A stretch of DNA of 64,000 nt from Pseudomonas sp. URMO17WK12:I11 (GTDB taxonomy: Bacteria; Pseudomonadota; Gammaproteobacteria; Pseudomonadales; Pseudomonadaceae), in assembly GCF_007677725.1 (NCBI RefSeq), contig NZ_VEDF01000005.1:332589-396588 (forward strand), in the 5' to 3' direction. Made by a program: the position numbers and the translations under genes. Shown here one piece after another: positions 37,478-48,308 of this stretch. Under the pieces are notes generated by a model. That model was not told where the DNA came from and made no database searches. It saw only the letters and a program-made list of their open reading frames with translations. Every line of letters begins with the position of its first letter. The stretch's first letter is position 1.

Positions 37478-38095
37478 ATGCAAGCAGATACGCTCCTGAC
37501 TCAGGACGAGCTGGACTTCATCCAGGACATGCAGCATTCGCCACAGTTGAACCAGGCTGAGCCGACCGCGAGCCTGCTGGTCAATGGCGATCCGCATGTG
37601 CAGTCGCTGCTTGCGCGCCTGGTGGCCAATGAACGCGTGACCCTGCAGGCGCAAGTCAACAACCAGCAGATCAGCTTTCCGCTGCAACTGGTCGAAGATG
37701 AATTTCACGCCATGCACGTGCAGATCGGCTCGCCGGAAATCTACGAAGATGGCCCGATGCTGCGCCCCTGGCGCCTGTCGCTGGAGCAGCCTTGCCCATT
37801 GCTCGACGACCAGGGCCGTGCCAGTGGCCTGTGTGTGCGAGACATTTCCTTCAACGGCGCATTGATCGAAGTCCAGGGCCTGGACAAGGCGCCCTCGCGT
37901 TTCGACCTGCATTTCGCCGCCGATGGCATCGCCGCGATCGGGCTGCATGGCCGTTTACTGCGCCGCGTCGGCCCGCACCTGGCGGCTTATGACCTGAGCC
38001 GCAGCCCAGCGGCGGAAATCGAGCGGCTGCGTGAGTACATCCTGCAAGCCCACCGTCAGGTTCATCCTGAATTGCACGAGCAGCTACCTGGCTGA
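37478..38095 (+). CDS. PilZ-domain protein (c-di-GMP effector type)
   Basis: A 205-residue protein with an N-terminal YcgR-like region and a C-terminal PilZ domain (about 100-185) containing LCVRDISFNGALIEV, the D-x-S-x-x-G part of the c-di-GMP site. The arginines of the preceding RxxxR motif are less clear, so ligand binding is not certain. It probably adjusts motility or surface behaviour. I use the ATG at 37478; a TTG 30 bp upstream is possible. Confidence 0.78.
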   Translation: MQADTLLTQDELDFIQDMQHSPQLNQAEPTASLLVNGDPHVQSLLARLVANERVTLQAQVNNQQISFPLQLVEDEFHAMHVQIGSPEIYEDGPMLRPWRLSLEQPCPLLDDQGRASGLCVRDISFNGALIEVQGLDKAPSRFDLHFAADGIAAIGLHGRLLRRVGPHLAAYDLSRSPAAEIERLREYILQAHRQVHPELHEQLPG

Positions 38096-38199
38096 GCAGC
38101 GGCCGGTACACGCGACTCGCGGCCTGTCACTGCTCCAAGGGGGAAACACTTCGGGTATGCTGGGCGGCAATGAAGAACGTACAAGTTGACCGCCCGCAC

Positions 38200-38892
38200 A
38201 TGAACAGCCCAATCCTTGTCACCGGCGCCAGCCAGCGCGTCGGATTGGCCCTGGCCCTCGAGCTGGCCGAGGCCGGCCACACCGTGGTCAGCGCCAGCCG
38301 CAGCCTGTCAGCCCACCCAGCGCATCCGAATATCCAGCAGTTCCAGGCCGACTTGTGCATCAAGGCCGATCGGGATGCGCTCATCGAGTACCTGCAGCAG
38401 CGCTACGACGGCCTGCGGGCGATCATCCACAATGCCTCGCTGTGGCTCGACGATGGCCTCGACAACCTCGAGACCATGTTCCGCCTGCACGTCGAAGCGC
38501 CCTACCACCTCAACCTTGCGCTCGGTGAAATGCTCGGCAAGGTCGAAAAGGCCGACATCATCCATATTTGCGACGAAACCTCGTCACGCGGCAGCAAAGG
38601 CCACATCGGTTATGCCGCGACCAAGGCTGCGTTGCAGAACATGGTGCTGTCGTTCGCTGAAAAGTACGCACCCACCGTGCACGTCAACGGCATTCTGCCT
38701 GGCCTGCTGATTCTCAAGCAGGACGGCGACGAGGCTTACCGCCAGCAGACCCTGAAAAAGGCCCTGCTGGAATTCGAGCCTGGCGCAGGCCCGTTGATCG
38801 AAACCGTCAAGTACCTGCTGGCCAGCCAATACAGCACCGGCAGCCAGGTGGTCATCAACGGTGGCCGCCACCTTAAGAATCGCATGATCTGA
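38200..38892 (+). CDS. folM: Dihydromonapterin reductase (FolM-like SDR)
   Basis: A 230-residue short-chain dehydrogenase: ILVTGASQRVGLALA at the N-terminus (the GASQRVG form is typical of FolM), HNAS in place of NNAG, and Y-A-A-T-K as the catalytic Tyr/Lys. FolM reduces dihydromonapterin to the tetrahydro form used by phenylalanine hydroxylase in Pseudomonas. First of three coupled genes. An ATG at 38170 would add ten residues; I favour the later start because beta-1 then begins at residue 4. Confidence 0.87.
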   Translation: MNSPILVTGASQRVGLALALELAEAGHTVVSASRSLSAHPAHPNIQQFQADLCIKADRDALIEYLQQRYDGLRAIIHNASLWLDDGLDNLETMFRLHVEAPYHLNLALGEMLGKVEKADIIHICDETSSRGSKGHIGYAATKAALQNMVLSFAEKYAPTVHVNGILPGLLILKQDGDEAYRQQTLKKALLEFEPGAGPLIETVKYLLASQYSTGSQVVINGGRHLKNRMI

Positions 38893-38901
38893 GAGGACTC
38901 C

Positions 38902-39198
38902 ATGACCGAACAGCAACAGCTCGAACTCGAAGCCGCCGCCTTCAGGCGCCTGGTCGACCACCTGCAGAAACGCACCGACGTGCAGAACATCGACCTGATG
39001 AACCTGTCCGGCTTCTGCCGCAATTGCCTGTCCAAGTGGTACAAGGCCGCGGCCGATGAGCGCCAGCTCGACCTCAGCCTGGACGATGCCCGCGAAGCGG
39101 TGTACGGCATGCCCTATGCGCAGTGGAAAGCCCAATACCAGAAAGAAGCCAGCGCCGAACAGCAAGCGGCGTTCGAACAAGGAAAACCCCGTGACTGA
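38902..39198 (+). CDS. DUF1244 protein
   Basis: A 98-residue protein with NLSGFCRNCLSKWYKAAAD, a conserved C-x2-C with Trp in the DUF1244 family, which might bind metal. It lies 9 bp after folM with a GAGAGGACTCC leader, and its stop overlaps the next start by 8 bp. Family function is not known; the context links it to folM and the next gene. Confidence 0.85.
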   Translation: MTEQQQLELEAAAFRRLVDHLQKRTDVQNIDLMNLSGFCRNCLSKWYKAAADERQLDLSLDDAREAVYGMPYAQWKAQYQKEASAEQQAAFEQGKPRD

Positions 39199-39532
39199 TC
39201 TGAACACCCTGTACGCCAGCCTTTCCAGCGGCCAGCACCAGTTCGCCGACACCCTGGCGTTCATTGCCAGCCATTACCACTACCAGCCGCAAGCGTTCAG
39301 CAACGGCGGGGTGGAAAACGCGGCTGGGCAGAACGAAGGCTCATGCAAGACCTTGGGCCTGGCATTGCTTGAAGGGCTGAGCGACGAGCAAGCGCTGCTG
39401 GCCTTCGGCGAGCACTACCGCGACGTGCTGGCAACGCCTGGGGGCAGCGACCACGGCAATATCCGCGCACTGATCGAGCACGGCCTGGCAGGCGTCAAGT
39501 TTGCCGCGCAGCCGCTGTCGCGCAAGGGCTGA
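39191..39532 (+). CDS. HopJ-type III effector-family protein
   Basis: A 113-residue protein that starts with GTG inside the DUF1244 gene (8-bp overlap). It carries the HopJ signature: HYHYQPQAFSNGGVENAAGQNEGSCKT near residue 30-55. The family was named from a plant-pathogen effector but is common in non-pathogens without a type III system; nothing else here suggests secretion. I infer a housekeeping role tied to its coupled neighbours. Confidence 0.85.
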   Translation: MTDLNTLYASLSSGQHQFADTLAFIASHYHYQPQAFSNGGVENAAGQNEGSCKTLGLALLEGLSDEQALLAFGEHYRDVLATPGGSDHGNIRALIEHGLAGVKFAAQPLSRKG

Positions 39533-39563
39533 AGGACGTCCGGCCCGGTTGCCGGGCGGGCGT

Positions 39564-39592
39564 GCCAGCAGGGCTAAGACAGCCCTGCTGGC
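39564..39592. terminator. Perfect 12-bp stem-loop between convergent hopJ and fabV
   Basis: GCCAGCAGGGCT, a five-base loop AAGAC, then AGCCCTGCTGGC. It has no T run on either strand. It lies 31 bp after hopJ and 15 bp past the fabV stop, so it could serve both converging transcripts. Confidence 0.55.
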
Positions 39593-39607
39593 GCAGCTGA
39601 CGGGCGC

Positions 39608-40819
39608 TTACAGCTCGACGCAGTCGAACTTCACGTCGGTGGCCACGTCTTCGTCATAGTTGACGTCGGCGCGCTCGAAGCCGAACAGGTTGAGGAACTG
39701 CTTCTTGTAACCGGCATAGTCGGTCAGCTCGAACAGGTTCTCGGTGGTGACCTGCGGCCACATGGCCTTGCAGGCGTCCTGCACGTCGTCGCGCAGTTCC
39801 CAGTCATCCAGGCGCAGGCGGGCTTTTTCGTCAACTTGCGCTGGAGCGCCATCGGCGCGGTACAGGCGATCGCGGAACATGCGGTCGAGCTGATCCTGGG
39901 TGCCTTCGTGCACACCCTTCTCCTGCATGATCTTGAACACCATCGACAGGTACAGCGGCATCACCGGGATCGCCGAGCTGGCCTGGGTGACGACCGATTT
40001 GAGCACCGCCACGTTGGCACCGCCGTTCACATCTGCGGCCAGTTTCTGGTCCAGGCGCAGGGCGGTTTCGTCCAGGTCCTGCTTGGCCTGGCCCAGTGCA
40101 CCGTGCCAGTAGATCGGCCAGGTGATTTCGGTACCGATGTAGCTGAAGGCCACGGTGCGGGCGCCTTCGGCCAGCACGTCGGCGCCAGCCAGGGCGTCGA
40201 TCCACAGCTGCCAGTCCTGGCCACCCATCACGGTGACGGTATCGGCGATTTCCTGCTCGGTGGCCGGCTCGATGCTGGCCTCGATGATGGTGTCCTTGTT
40301 GGTGTCGATGGCGGTCGACTTGTACGGTTGGCCGATCGGCTTGAGCGCCGAGCGGATCACTTCACCGGTCTGCGGCAGCTTGCGTACAGGCGAAGCCAGC
40401 GAGTAGATGACCAGATCGACCTTGCCGCCCATTTCGTGCTTGATCAGCTCGATGACCTTGGCACGGGCTTCATCGGAGAAGGCGTCACCATTGATCGACT
40501 TGCTGTACAGGCCCTCGGCCTTGGCGAACTTGTCGAAAGCGGCAGCGTTGTACCAGCCGGCGGTGCCAGGCTTGGTTTCAGTGCCGGGCTTTTCGAAGAA
40601 CACGCCCAGGGTATCGGCCTTGAAGCCGAACGCCGCGGTGATGCGCGCAGCCAGGCCGTAGCCGCTGGAGGCGCCGATTACCAGGACCTTCTTCGGGCCA
40701 TCCTCGCGCACGCCGAGCTTGCGGGTGGCTTCGATCTGGTCACGGACGTTGAGCTCGCAGCCCTTCGGATGAGTCGTGGTGCAGATGAAACCGCGAACCT
40801 TAGGATGAATGATGGCCAA
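39608..40819 (-). CDS. fabV: Enoyl-ACP/trans-2-enoyl-CoA reductase FabV
   Basis: A 403-residue FabV. It shows the long form of the reductase fold with [10 protein letters not shown], the Y-x8-K catalytic pair of this class, and the N-terminal [16 protein letters not shown] segment. It reduces enoyl-ACP with NADH in the last step of fatty-acid elongation and is known in relatives to be triclosan-resistant. Monocistronic and divergent from the thiolase gene. Confidence 0.95.
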   Translation of the reverse strand: MAIIHPKVRGFICTTTHPKGCELNVRDQIEATRKLGVREDGPKKVLVIGASSGYGLAARITAAFGFKADTLGVFFEKPGTETKPGTAGWYNAAAFDKFAKAEGLYSKSINGDAFSDEARAKVIELIKHEMGGKVDLVIYSLASPVRKLPQTGEVIRSALKPIGQPYKSTAIDTNKDTIIEASIEPATEQEIADTVTVMGGQDWQLWIDALAGADVLAEGARTVAFSYIGTEITWPIYWHGALGQAKQDLDETALRLDQKLAADVNGGANVAVLKSVVTQASSAIPVMPLYLSMVFKIMQEKGVHEGTQDQLDRMFRDRLYRADGAPAQVDEKARLRLDDWELRDDVQDACKAMWPQVTTENLFELTDYAGYKKQFLNLFGFERADVNYDEDVATDVKFDCVEL

Positions 40820-40976
40820 TGTCTGTACCTCGTCAGGTTTATGCGCGGAAACGCCCCTTGGGGCGATTCCATTTGATCAGAGGGTGAGACTACCCCCGCA
40901 GGTTATCCGACACATATTACGGTGTTCGCGGCCATTGTTCGTCCGCAGTACGGCCATTTATTTGCTTTTCACATCA

Positions 40977-41063
40977 ATGGCAAAGAAAAACAAACTTAAC
41001 AAATCAGCCAAAGCCGCCGATGCTGGGGTGATCCTGCCCATTGCCCGGAGAACAACAACATGA
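40977..41063 (+). CDS. Possible 28-residue basic leader ORF coupled to thiolase
   Basis: An ATG at 40977 opens a frame for a short, Lys/Arg-rich peptide ([15 protein letters not shown]... then 13 more residues). Its stop overlaps the thiolase start as ATGA. I see no clear Shine-Dalgarno sequence before it. A leader that couples thiolase translation is possible; chance is the alternative. Confidence 0.3.
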   Translation: MAKKNKLNKSAKAADAGVILPIARRTTT

Positions 41064-42238
41064 ACGACGTCGTGATCGTCGCCGCCACCCGCACCGCCAT
41101 CGGTAGCTTCCAAGGCGCGCTGGCCAACCTGCCAGCCGTCGACCTGGGTGCAGCGGTGATCAAGCAATTGCTGGAGCAGACCCGACTGGATCCGGCCCAG
41201 GTCGATGAAGTGATCCTCGGCCAGGTACTGACGGCAGGCGCTGGGCAGAACCCGGCACGCCAGGCGGCGATCAAGGCCGGCCTGCCCTATTCGGTGCCAG
41301 CCCTGACCTTGAACAAGGTCTGCGGCTCTGGCCTCAAGGCCCTGCACCTGGCGGCGCAAGCGATTCGATGCGGTGACGCCGAGGTGGTGATCGCCGGTGG
41401 CCAGGAGAACATGAGCCTGGCCCCGTACGTGATGCCCTCGGCCCGTACCGGTCAGCGCATGGGCCACGGGCAACTGGTCGACAGCATGATCAGCGACGGC
41501 CTGTGGGATGCCTTCAACGATTACCACATGGGCATCACGGCCGAGAACCTGGTAGAACGCTATGGCCTGAGCCGTGAGCAGCAGGACGCCTTCGCTGCCG
41601 AGTCGCAGCGCAAGGCCGTGGCAGCCATCGAGACCGGCCGCTTCGCCGATGAAATCACGCCAATCGTGATCCCGCAGAAAAAAGGCGAGCCGACCGTGTT
41701 CGCCCGCGACGAACAACCGCGCGCGGACACCACTGCCCAATCGCTGGCGAAGCTGCGCGCGGCCTTCAAAAAAGACGGCAGCGTCACCGCTGGCAATGCC
41801 TCCAGTCTCAACGACGGCGCCGCCGCCGTTCTGCTGATGAGCGCCAGCAAGGCGCAGGCATTGGGCTTGCCGGTAATGGCGAAGATTGCCAGTTATGCCA
41901 GCGCCGGGGTCGATCCGGCGTTCATGGGTATCGGGCCGGTGTCGGCGACCCAGCGTTGCCTGGAAAAGGCCGGCTGGCAACTGGCCGACCTCGACCTGAT
42001 CGAGGCCAACGAGGCCTTTGCCGCCCAGGCGCTGGCGGTGGGCAAGGCACTGGAGTGGGATGCGAACAAGGTCAATGTCAATGGCGGGGCCATCGCCCTG
42101 GGGCATCCGATCGGCGCGTCCGGCTGCCGGGTGCTGGTGACGCTGCTGCATGAAATGATCAAGCGCGATGCCAGGAAGGGCCTGGCCACCTTGTGCATCG
42201 GCGGCGGCCAAGGCGTCGCGCTGGCGATCGAGCGCTGA
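41060..42238 (+). CDS. atoB: Acetyl-CoA C-acetyltransferase (thiolase II)
   Basis: A 392-residue biosynthetic thiolase. The three active-site residues are visible: Cys in [10 protein letters not shown] (about residue 88), His in [10 protein letters not shown] (about 348) and Cys in LCIGGGQG (about 378). It interconverts two acetyl-CoA and acetoacetyl-CoA. GGAG precedes the ATG by nine bases. Its stop ends where the convergent MetE-like gene stops, without a gap. Distant from a PHA cluster, so ketogenic or general use is likely. Confidence 0.93.
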   Translation: MNDVVIVAATRTAIGSFQGALANLPAVDLGAAVIKQLLEQTRLDPAQVDEVILGQVLTAGAGQNPARQAAIKAGLPYSVPALTLNKVCGSGLKALHLAAQAIRCGDAEVVIAGGQENMSLAPYVMPSARTGQRMGHGQLVDSMISDGLWDAFNDYHMGITAENLVERYGLSREQQDAFAAESQRKAVAAIETGRFADEITPIVIPQKKGEPTVFARDEQPRADTTAQSLAKLRAAFKKDGSVTAGNASSLNDGAAAVLLMSASKAQALGLPVMAKIASYASAGVDPAFMGIGPVSATQRCLEKAGWQLADLDLIEANEAFAAQALAVGKALEWDANKVNVNGGAIALGHPIGASGCRVLVTLLHEMIKRDARKGLATLCIGGGQGVALAIER

Positions 42239-43090
42239 TCAGGCGCTGACCCGCACCGCGCGCTCAGCCGCCTGGTTGACGGCCTTGGCCAGCCGCGTGA
42301 CTTCCTGGCACTTGTGCACAGCCTGCTCGACCGGGCTACGCAGCGAGGCGCAGGCGGTGGCTACCCACAGCCTGTCACCCAGCCGCTCGTGAGCATCGAA
42401 CAACAGCTGCAGGTGCTGTTGCTGCTCACCCGGCGCGGCATCCTCGGCATCGACCACACCGAGTGACAGCACTTTGTAGGCCGGCAGCCGGTCGAGCACC
42501 GTCTGATACTGCTCGGCAGCCTGCACCAGGTCCACATGCAAGCCGTCGACGGGCAGGTTGACGGCCAAGCCGAGGTTCCCGTCGAGCGCGCCGCCATAGG
42601 TGGCAATGAGTTTTTTCAGCGGCGCGCGCTGCAGGATGTTATAGACGCGCTCGTAGGCATTCTTCCAGGCTTGGGGCAACTCGAGGGTCAGGATCGGCTC
42701 ATCGATCTGCACCCATTCGACACCTTGCCCAGCCAGGCGATTGAGCATCTGGTCGTACAGCGGCAACAGGCGATCGAGCAGTTCCAGCCTGTCGAGCTGA
42801 GCGTCTTCTGCCTGGCCGAACCACAGGTAACTCAACGGCCCTGTCACCACGGGCTTGACTGCGTGGCCCAACGCAGTGGCGTCTTGCACCTCGGCGTGCA
42901 AGGCTTCCCAGCCGAGAATGGCCTGCGGGTCGGCATCAATCAGCGCGTGCGGCTGCTCAGGGGCGTACCAGGCGAAGTCGCCTACGGGCAGCAGTTCGAT
43001 GCCGGCCTCTTTCTGCACCTGCCAGTGGCGTGCCCGCATTGCGCGATCGCAGCCGGTACGCGGAAAGCCCAGATTGTGTGCCAGCGCCAT
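42239..43090 (-). CDS. Stand-alone MetE N-terminal-domain protein (no catalytic half)
   Basis: A 283-residue protein that follows cobalamin-independent methionine synthase only over its N-terminal barrel: ALAHNLGFPRTG, RARHWQVQKEAGIELLPVGD, the KPVVTGPLSYLWFG strand, WVQIDEPILTLELPQAW and GLHVDLV. It lacks two internal segments (the RELK-type stretch after GFPRxG and about 60 residues after FAWY) and the entire C-terminal zinc/homocysteine domain. The frame is intact. Codon use is normal. It lies divergent to the MetF-like gene with shared operators between them. I infer a domesticated MetE paralogue, not an ordinary methionine synthase; a pseudogene is less likely because no stop or frameshift is seen. 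Confidence 0.82.
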   Translation of the reverse strand: MALAHNLGFPRTGCDRAMRARHWQVQKEAGIELLPVGDFAWYAPEQPHALIDADPQAILGWEALHAEVQDATALGHAVKPVVTGPLSYLWFGQAEDAQLDRLELLDRLLPLYDQMLNRLAGQGVEWVQIDEPILTLELPQAWKNAYERVYNILQRAPLKKLIATYGGALDGNLGLAVNLPVDGLHVDLVQAAEQYQTVLDRLPAYKVLSLGVVDAEDAAPGEQQQHLQLLFDAHERLGDRLWVATACASLRSPVEQAVHKCQEVTRLAKAVNQAAERAVRVSA

Positions 43091-43146
43091 GTCATGTCTC
43101 TCGAACTACAAAAAAGAATGAGGCGATTGTCCGGTGCCGAAGGCGT

Positions 43147-43180
43147 TGAGACAAACTCATAAAATTTGAGATCAACTCAA
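43147..43180. promoter_or_regulatory. Twin TGAG-N5-CTCA operators
   Basis: Two inverted repeats: TGAG-ACAAA-CTCA at 43147-43159 and TTGAG-ATCAA-CTCAA at 43166-43180. Their centres are 20 bp apart, two helical turns. A CTCA half-site follows at 43187. Both keep a T-N11-A frame and resemble the MetR box TGAA-N5-TTCA. They lie between the divergent MetE-like and MetF-like genes. Binding protein unknown; a LysR/MetR-type regulator is the best guess. Confidence 0.6.
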
Positions 43181-43207
43181 GAATTTCTCATGATCGAGTG
43201 GACCGGC

Positions 43208-43309
43208 ATGTCTTTTTCGGAGCAGCATTCTGCGCCTGCGGACATGGGTCAGGGACACGCCATGTCGCACAATGCCAATCTGAACCGCCTGGGTGCCTAT
43301 TGCCGATGA
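43208..43309 (+). CDS. Possible 33-residue leader ORF coupled to MetF-like gene
   Basis: A short frame from ATG 43208 begins MSFSEQHSAPADMGQG, contains several His and Asn, and ends in YCR before a TGA that overlaps the MetF-like ATG (ATGA). The ribosome site is weak (GAG seven bases upstream). It might couple translation or be a leader peptide. Alternatively the larger gene starts earlier, at GTG 43198 in another frame. Confidence 0.35.
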   Translation: MSFSEQHSAPADMGQGHAMSHNANLNRLGAYCR

Positions 43310-44752
43310 GCCTGCTGAAAACTGCACTGCGCGAAAAGCGCTTCGTCTGCGTCATGGAATTCGTGCCGAAACCGTCGGCGCAGCGTTTTGCCGACATGCA
43401 GGCGATCCTGGCGCGCCAACAGCTATGCGGTTGGCCGCTGAGCGTGGCCATCGGCGATCGCGTGGGCAGCCCGCTGGACCTCTCACCCCTGGATGCACTG
43501 GCCTCGTTTACCCATCAACCTGACGCCCTGCCGCACTTCTCGGGCAAGGACCGTGAGCGCCATCACCTGCTGGCGCAGTTGCAGCGCATGCAGGCGGCAG
43601 GGCTTGAGCAACTGTTGCTGCTGACCGGTGATCGGCTGCCAGGTCACCAACCGGGACAGCGCCCGGTGCGCTACCTGGAGTCGGTCGCAGCCTTGCTGAT
43701 CGCGCGCCAGGCATGCCCTGATTGGCTGTTGGGGGCGGCGCTGAACCCGTTCAAATACCAGGAGGAAGAAGGCGCAGCGCAGTATTTCAAGGGGCAGAAG
43801 AAGCTCGCTGCCGGCGCGGATTTTCTAACCTTGCAACTGGGTTTCGATGCCGACAAGCACCACGAAGCCATGCACTGGATGCGCCGCCAACCCGCACCTA
43901 AGCCGATGCTCGCCTGCCTGATGAGCCTGACTCACGGCCGCGCCGGCATGCTCGAGCACGTCGCCGGGGTGACCGTCACCGCGTCGGTGCGCGAGATGCT
44001 CGCGGCCGAAAGTCAGGTATCCAAGGCCTTTGCCCAGAGGCGCAGTGTCGATCGTCTGGCCTTGCAGATCATCGGCGTCAAGCTGATGGGTTACGCCGGG
44101 GTGCATCTGTCGGGGATCCACGCGCCGCAGCAGCTCGATGACCTGCAGGACCGGTTGGCCCACTGGCAAGCGCAGGTCGAGAACCTCGAGCAGTGGGCAC
44201 CGGCGTGGGCCGCCAGCTGGCAGATGCCGGACCTGCCCCAGGTCACGTTCCATCCCCCACAGGGTAACTGGCGCCACGGCCAGGCTCGGGCGCAGGCGTC
44301 GTTTACCGAGAAAGCCCGCTACCACCTGCTGCACGGCGCCCATGACTTGCTGTTCGAGCGCGGCCAGTGGTTGAGCAAGGCGTTTGGTTGGGCGGTGCGT
44401 CAGCCGCTGTGGGCCACCGGCACGGGCGCACGCTTGCTGCATGGCGTGGAGCGCGCCGTCAAGCGCCCTTTGCTAGGCTGCGATACCTGCGGGCGCTGCC
44501 GGCTGCAGGACACGCTCTATACTTGCCCGGAAACCTGCCCCAAGGGCCTGGCCAATGGCCCGTGCGGCGGCACTACGCTGAACCGCTGCGAGTTCGGCGA
44601 CCGCGAATGCATCCACAGCGTCAAGTACCGGACCGCCAAGGCCGTAGGGCAAACGGCGGTGCTCAGCGAGCGTTTGATCCCCTGCGTCGAGGCCCACTCG
44701 CGTCACCGCAGCTCCTGGCCGCAGTGGTTCGAGCCGGGCGCGCCAGCGCGGC

Positions 44753-45730
<978 letters not shown>

Positions 45731-45809
45731 GCAAGGATTCTCCTGAAGCTGAAAATGAGTGTGGGAGGCCGGTTGCCCGGCCTCCCACAGGTTCACGCAC
45801 GTTGCTGGC

Positions 45810-46007
45810 TCAACAGCACTTGGGCCCGGACTTGCCACCGTAGCGTGCCTCTTGGCGTTCGCGGAAGAACTCCTCGTAGGTCATCACCGGCTTGTCCGGG
45901 TGCTTGTTGCTCATGTGCTCGACGTAGTTGTCGTAGTCAGGCATGCCCACCATCAGGCGGGCAGCCTGCCCAAGGTACTTACCCAGCCGACCCAAGTCGT
46001 TGAACAT
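45810..46007 (-). CDS. yjiX: YbdD/YjiX-family small protein
   Basis: A 65-residue protein with [12 protein letters not shown] and the C-terminal [14 protein letters not shown]...KCC that define the YbdD/YjiX family. Always next to CstA/BtsT transporters; here it lies 13 bp after cstA. Relatives are thought to be needed for pyruvate uptake. The CC end might be functional. Start 46007 matches the family. Confidence 0.9.
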   Translation of the reverse strand: MFNDLGRLGKYLGQAARLMVGMPDYDNYVEHMSNKHPDKPVMTYEEFFRERQEARYGGKSGPKCC

Positions 46008-46020
46008 CACTGCAGCCCTC

Positions 46021-48087
46021 TCATGCGTCAGGCAAGGCCTGGAACGGGGTTTCCTTGTCGCTGCGCTCCTTGCGGCCAAGGGCGGCATAGCCGACTTTGA
46101 TCGCGAAGAACAGCACACTGAACACCACCAGCAGGAACAGGATGGTCAGCCCGGCGTTGGTGTAGGCGTTGTAGATCACGTGCTGCATCTGACCAATGTC
46201 CTTGGCCGGCGCCAGTACCTGGCCTGCATCGAGGGCGGTGCTGTACTTGTTGGCCAGGGCCAGGAAGCCGACTGCCGGGTTCGGATCGAACAGTTTGATC
46301 AGGCCCGCTGCGGTGGTGCAGATCAGCAGCCACACCGCTGGCACCAGGGTCACCCAGATGTAGCGTTGGCGCTTCATCTTGATCAGCACCACGGTGCCGA
46401 GCATCAAGGCGATGCCCGCCAGCATCTGGTTGGAGATGCCGAACAGCGGCCACAGGGTATTGATGCCGCCCAGCGGATCGATCACGCCCTGGTACAGCAG
46501 GTAGCCCCACAAGGCCACGCAACCGGCGGTGCCGATCAGGTTGGCGGTCCACGACTCGGTACGCTTGAGCGCCGGCACGAAGCTGCCCAGCAGGTCCTGC
46601 AGCATGAAACGCCCGGCGCGGGTACCGGCGTCCACCGCGGTGAGGATGAACAGCGCCTCGAACAGGATCGCGAAGTGGTACCAGAAGGCCATGGTGTTCT
46701 CGCCCGGCAAGACCTGGTGGAGGATCTGCGCGATCCCCACCGCCAGGGTCGGCGCACCGCCGGCACGGGCCAGGATGGTGTGCTCGCCGATGTCGCGGGC
46801 CACCGCTTCAAGCTGCTCAGGGGTGATCATGAAGCCCCAGCTGCTGACGGTCTGCGCCACCGCGACGGCGTCGGTGCCGACCACTGCGGCCGGGCTGTTC
46901 ATGGCGAAGTACACGCCCGGCTCGATCACCGAGGCGGCCACCATGGCCATGATGGCCACGAACGATTCCATGAGCATGCCGCCGTAGCCGATGTAGCGGG
47001 CGTTGGTTTCGTTGTCGAGCAGCTTCGGCGTGGTGCCCGAGGAGATCAGTGCATGGAAGCCAGACACCGCGCCGCAGGCGATGGTGATGAACAGGAACGG
47101 GAACAGGGTGCCCTTCCACACCGGCCCGGTGCCGTCGGTGAACTGGGTCAGTGCCGGCATTTTCAGCTCCGGCATGGTGACCAGGATGCCGATCGCCAGG
47201 GCGATGATGGTACCTATCTTGAGGAAGGTCGACAGGTAGTCGCGCGGAGCCAGCACCAGCCATACCGGCAGCACTGCGGCGACGAAGCCGTAGCCGACCA
47301 GCATCCAGGTGATCTGCACGCCGGTGAAGGTGAACGCCGGGCCCCAGACCGGGTCGGCGGCGATCTGGCCCCCCAGCCAGATGGACGCCAGCAGCAATAC
47401 CACGCCGATCAGCGAAATCTCGCCGATGTGGCCTGGGCGGATGTAGCGCATGTAGATGCCCATGAACATCGCGATCGGGATGGTCGCCATCACCGTGAAC
47501 ATGCCCCACGGGCTTTCTGCCAGGGCCTTGACCACGATCAACGCCAGCACCGCGAGGATGATGATCATGATCAGGAAGCAGCCGAACAGGGCGATGGTCC
47601 CGGGGATGCGGCCCATTTCCTCGCGCACCATGTCACCCAGGGAGCGACCGTTGCGGCGGGTGGACAGGAACAGGACCATGAAGTCCTGCACGGCGCCGGC
47701 CAGCACCACGCCGGCGATCAGCCACAGCGTGCCGGGCAGATAGCCCATCTGCGCAGCGAGTACCGGACCGACCAGCGGGCCGGCGCCGGCGATGGCGGCG
47801 AAATGGTGACCGAAGAGGATGTGCTTGTTGGTCGGCACATAGTCCAGACCGTCGTTGTTGAGTACCGCAGGGGTGGCTCGACGTGGGTCCAGTTGCATCA
47901 CCTTGGTGGCGATGAACAGGCTGTAGTAACGGTAGGCGACCAGGTAGATGGCCACTGCCGCGACCACGATCCACAAGGCATTGATCGCCTCGCCGCGCCG
48001 CAGGGCGACGACCCCCAGGGCGCAGGCGCCCATGACTGCCAGCGCCAGCCACGGAATGTGGCGCAGCAGGCTGTTATTGTTGTTCAT
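46021..48087 (-). CDS. cstA: CstA/BtsT-type pyruvate or peptide transporter
   Basis: A 688-residue inner-membrane protein with about 16-18 hydrophobic helices. Conserved segments include [23 protein letters not shown] and [26 protein letters not shown]. In E. coli CstA and BtsT import pyruvate (CstA was first linked to peptides under carbon starvation). First gene of the operon with yjiX and yjiA. The start at 48087 begins [16 protein letters not shown], typical of the family; more upstream codons look non-coding. Confidence 0.93.
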   Translation of the reverse strand: MNNNNSLLRHIPWLALAVMGACALGVVALRRGEAINALWIVVAAVAIYLVAYRYYSLFIATKVMQLDPRRATPAVLNNDGLDYVPTNKHILFGHHFAAIAGAGPLVGPVLAAQMGYLPGTLWLIAGVVLAGAVQDFMVLFLSTRRNGRSLGDMVREEMGRIPGTIALFGCFLIMIIILAVLALIVVKALAESPWGMFTVMATIPIAMFMGIYMRYIRPGHIGEISLIGVVLLLASIWLGGQIAADPVWGPAFTFTGVQITWMLVGYGFVAAVLPVWLVLAPRDYLSTFLKIGTIIALAIGILVTMPELKMPALTQFTDGTGPVWKGTLFPFLFITIACGAVSGFHALISSGTTPKLLDNETNARYIGYGGMLMESFVAIMAMVAASVIEPGVYFAMNSPAAVVGTDAVAVAQTVSSWGFMITPEQLEAVARDIGEHTILARAGGAPTLAVGIAQILHQVLPGENTMAFWYHFAILFEALFILTAVDAGTRAGRFMLQDLLGSFVPALKRTESWTANLIGTAGCVALWGYLLYQGVIDPLGGINTLWPLFGISNQMLAGIALMLGTVVLIKMKRQRYIWVTLVPAVWLLICTTAAGLIKLFDPNPAVGFLALANKYSTALDAGQVLAPAKDIGQMQHVIYNAYTNAGLTILFLLVVFSVLFFAIKVGYAALGRKERSDKETPFQALPDA

Positions 48088-48308
48088 GGCATGCTTCCAG
48101 CTAAGTGGTTGGAATAGACAGCCCTTTGAGTCTAGGGCCTGCCGGGGCGCTTTACCATATCCAATTACAATCGCTGCGGTGTCGCCAACACGCGCGCTAG
48201 AGCGGCATTGAACAACTAAAGGGGTATGCACCTGACATTTCTGCCAGTTGCAAGGATCTGCCCCTCATCCCATCGTCATGGCTCTTCAATGACTAAAGGG
48301 ATTTTGCG

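Noticed and set aside
39191..39532. HopJ-like gene as evidence of a type III secretion system
   Set aside because: No secretion, chaperone or hrp-box feature is near it; the family is frequent in non-pathogens.
42239..43090. Annotation as a full methionine synthase
   Set aside because: The protein lacks the zinc-binding C-terminal half and the RELK-type segment, so the usual reaction cannot be assumed.
45943..48117. A 724-codon open frame on the + strand
   Set aside because: It is the antisense shadow of cstA; rich in His, Gln and Asp in a way typical of the reverse frame of GC-rich genes, with no domain.
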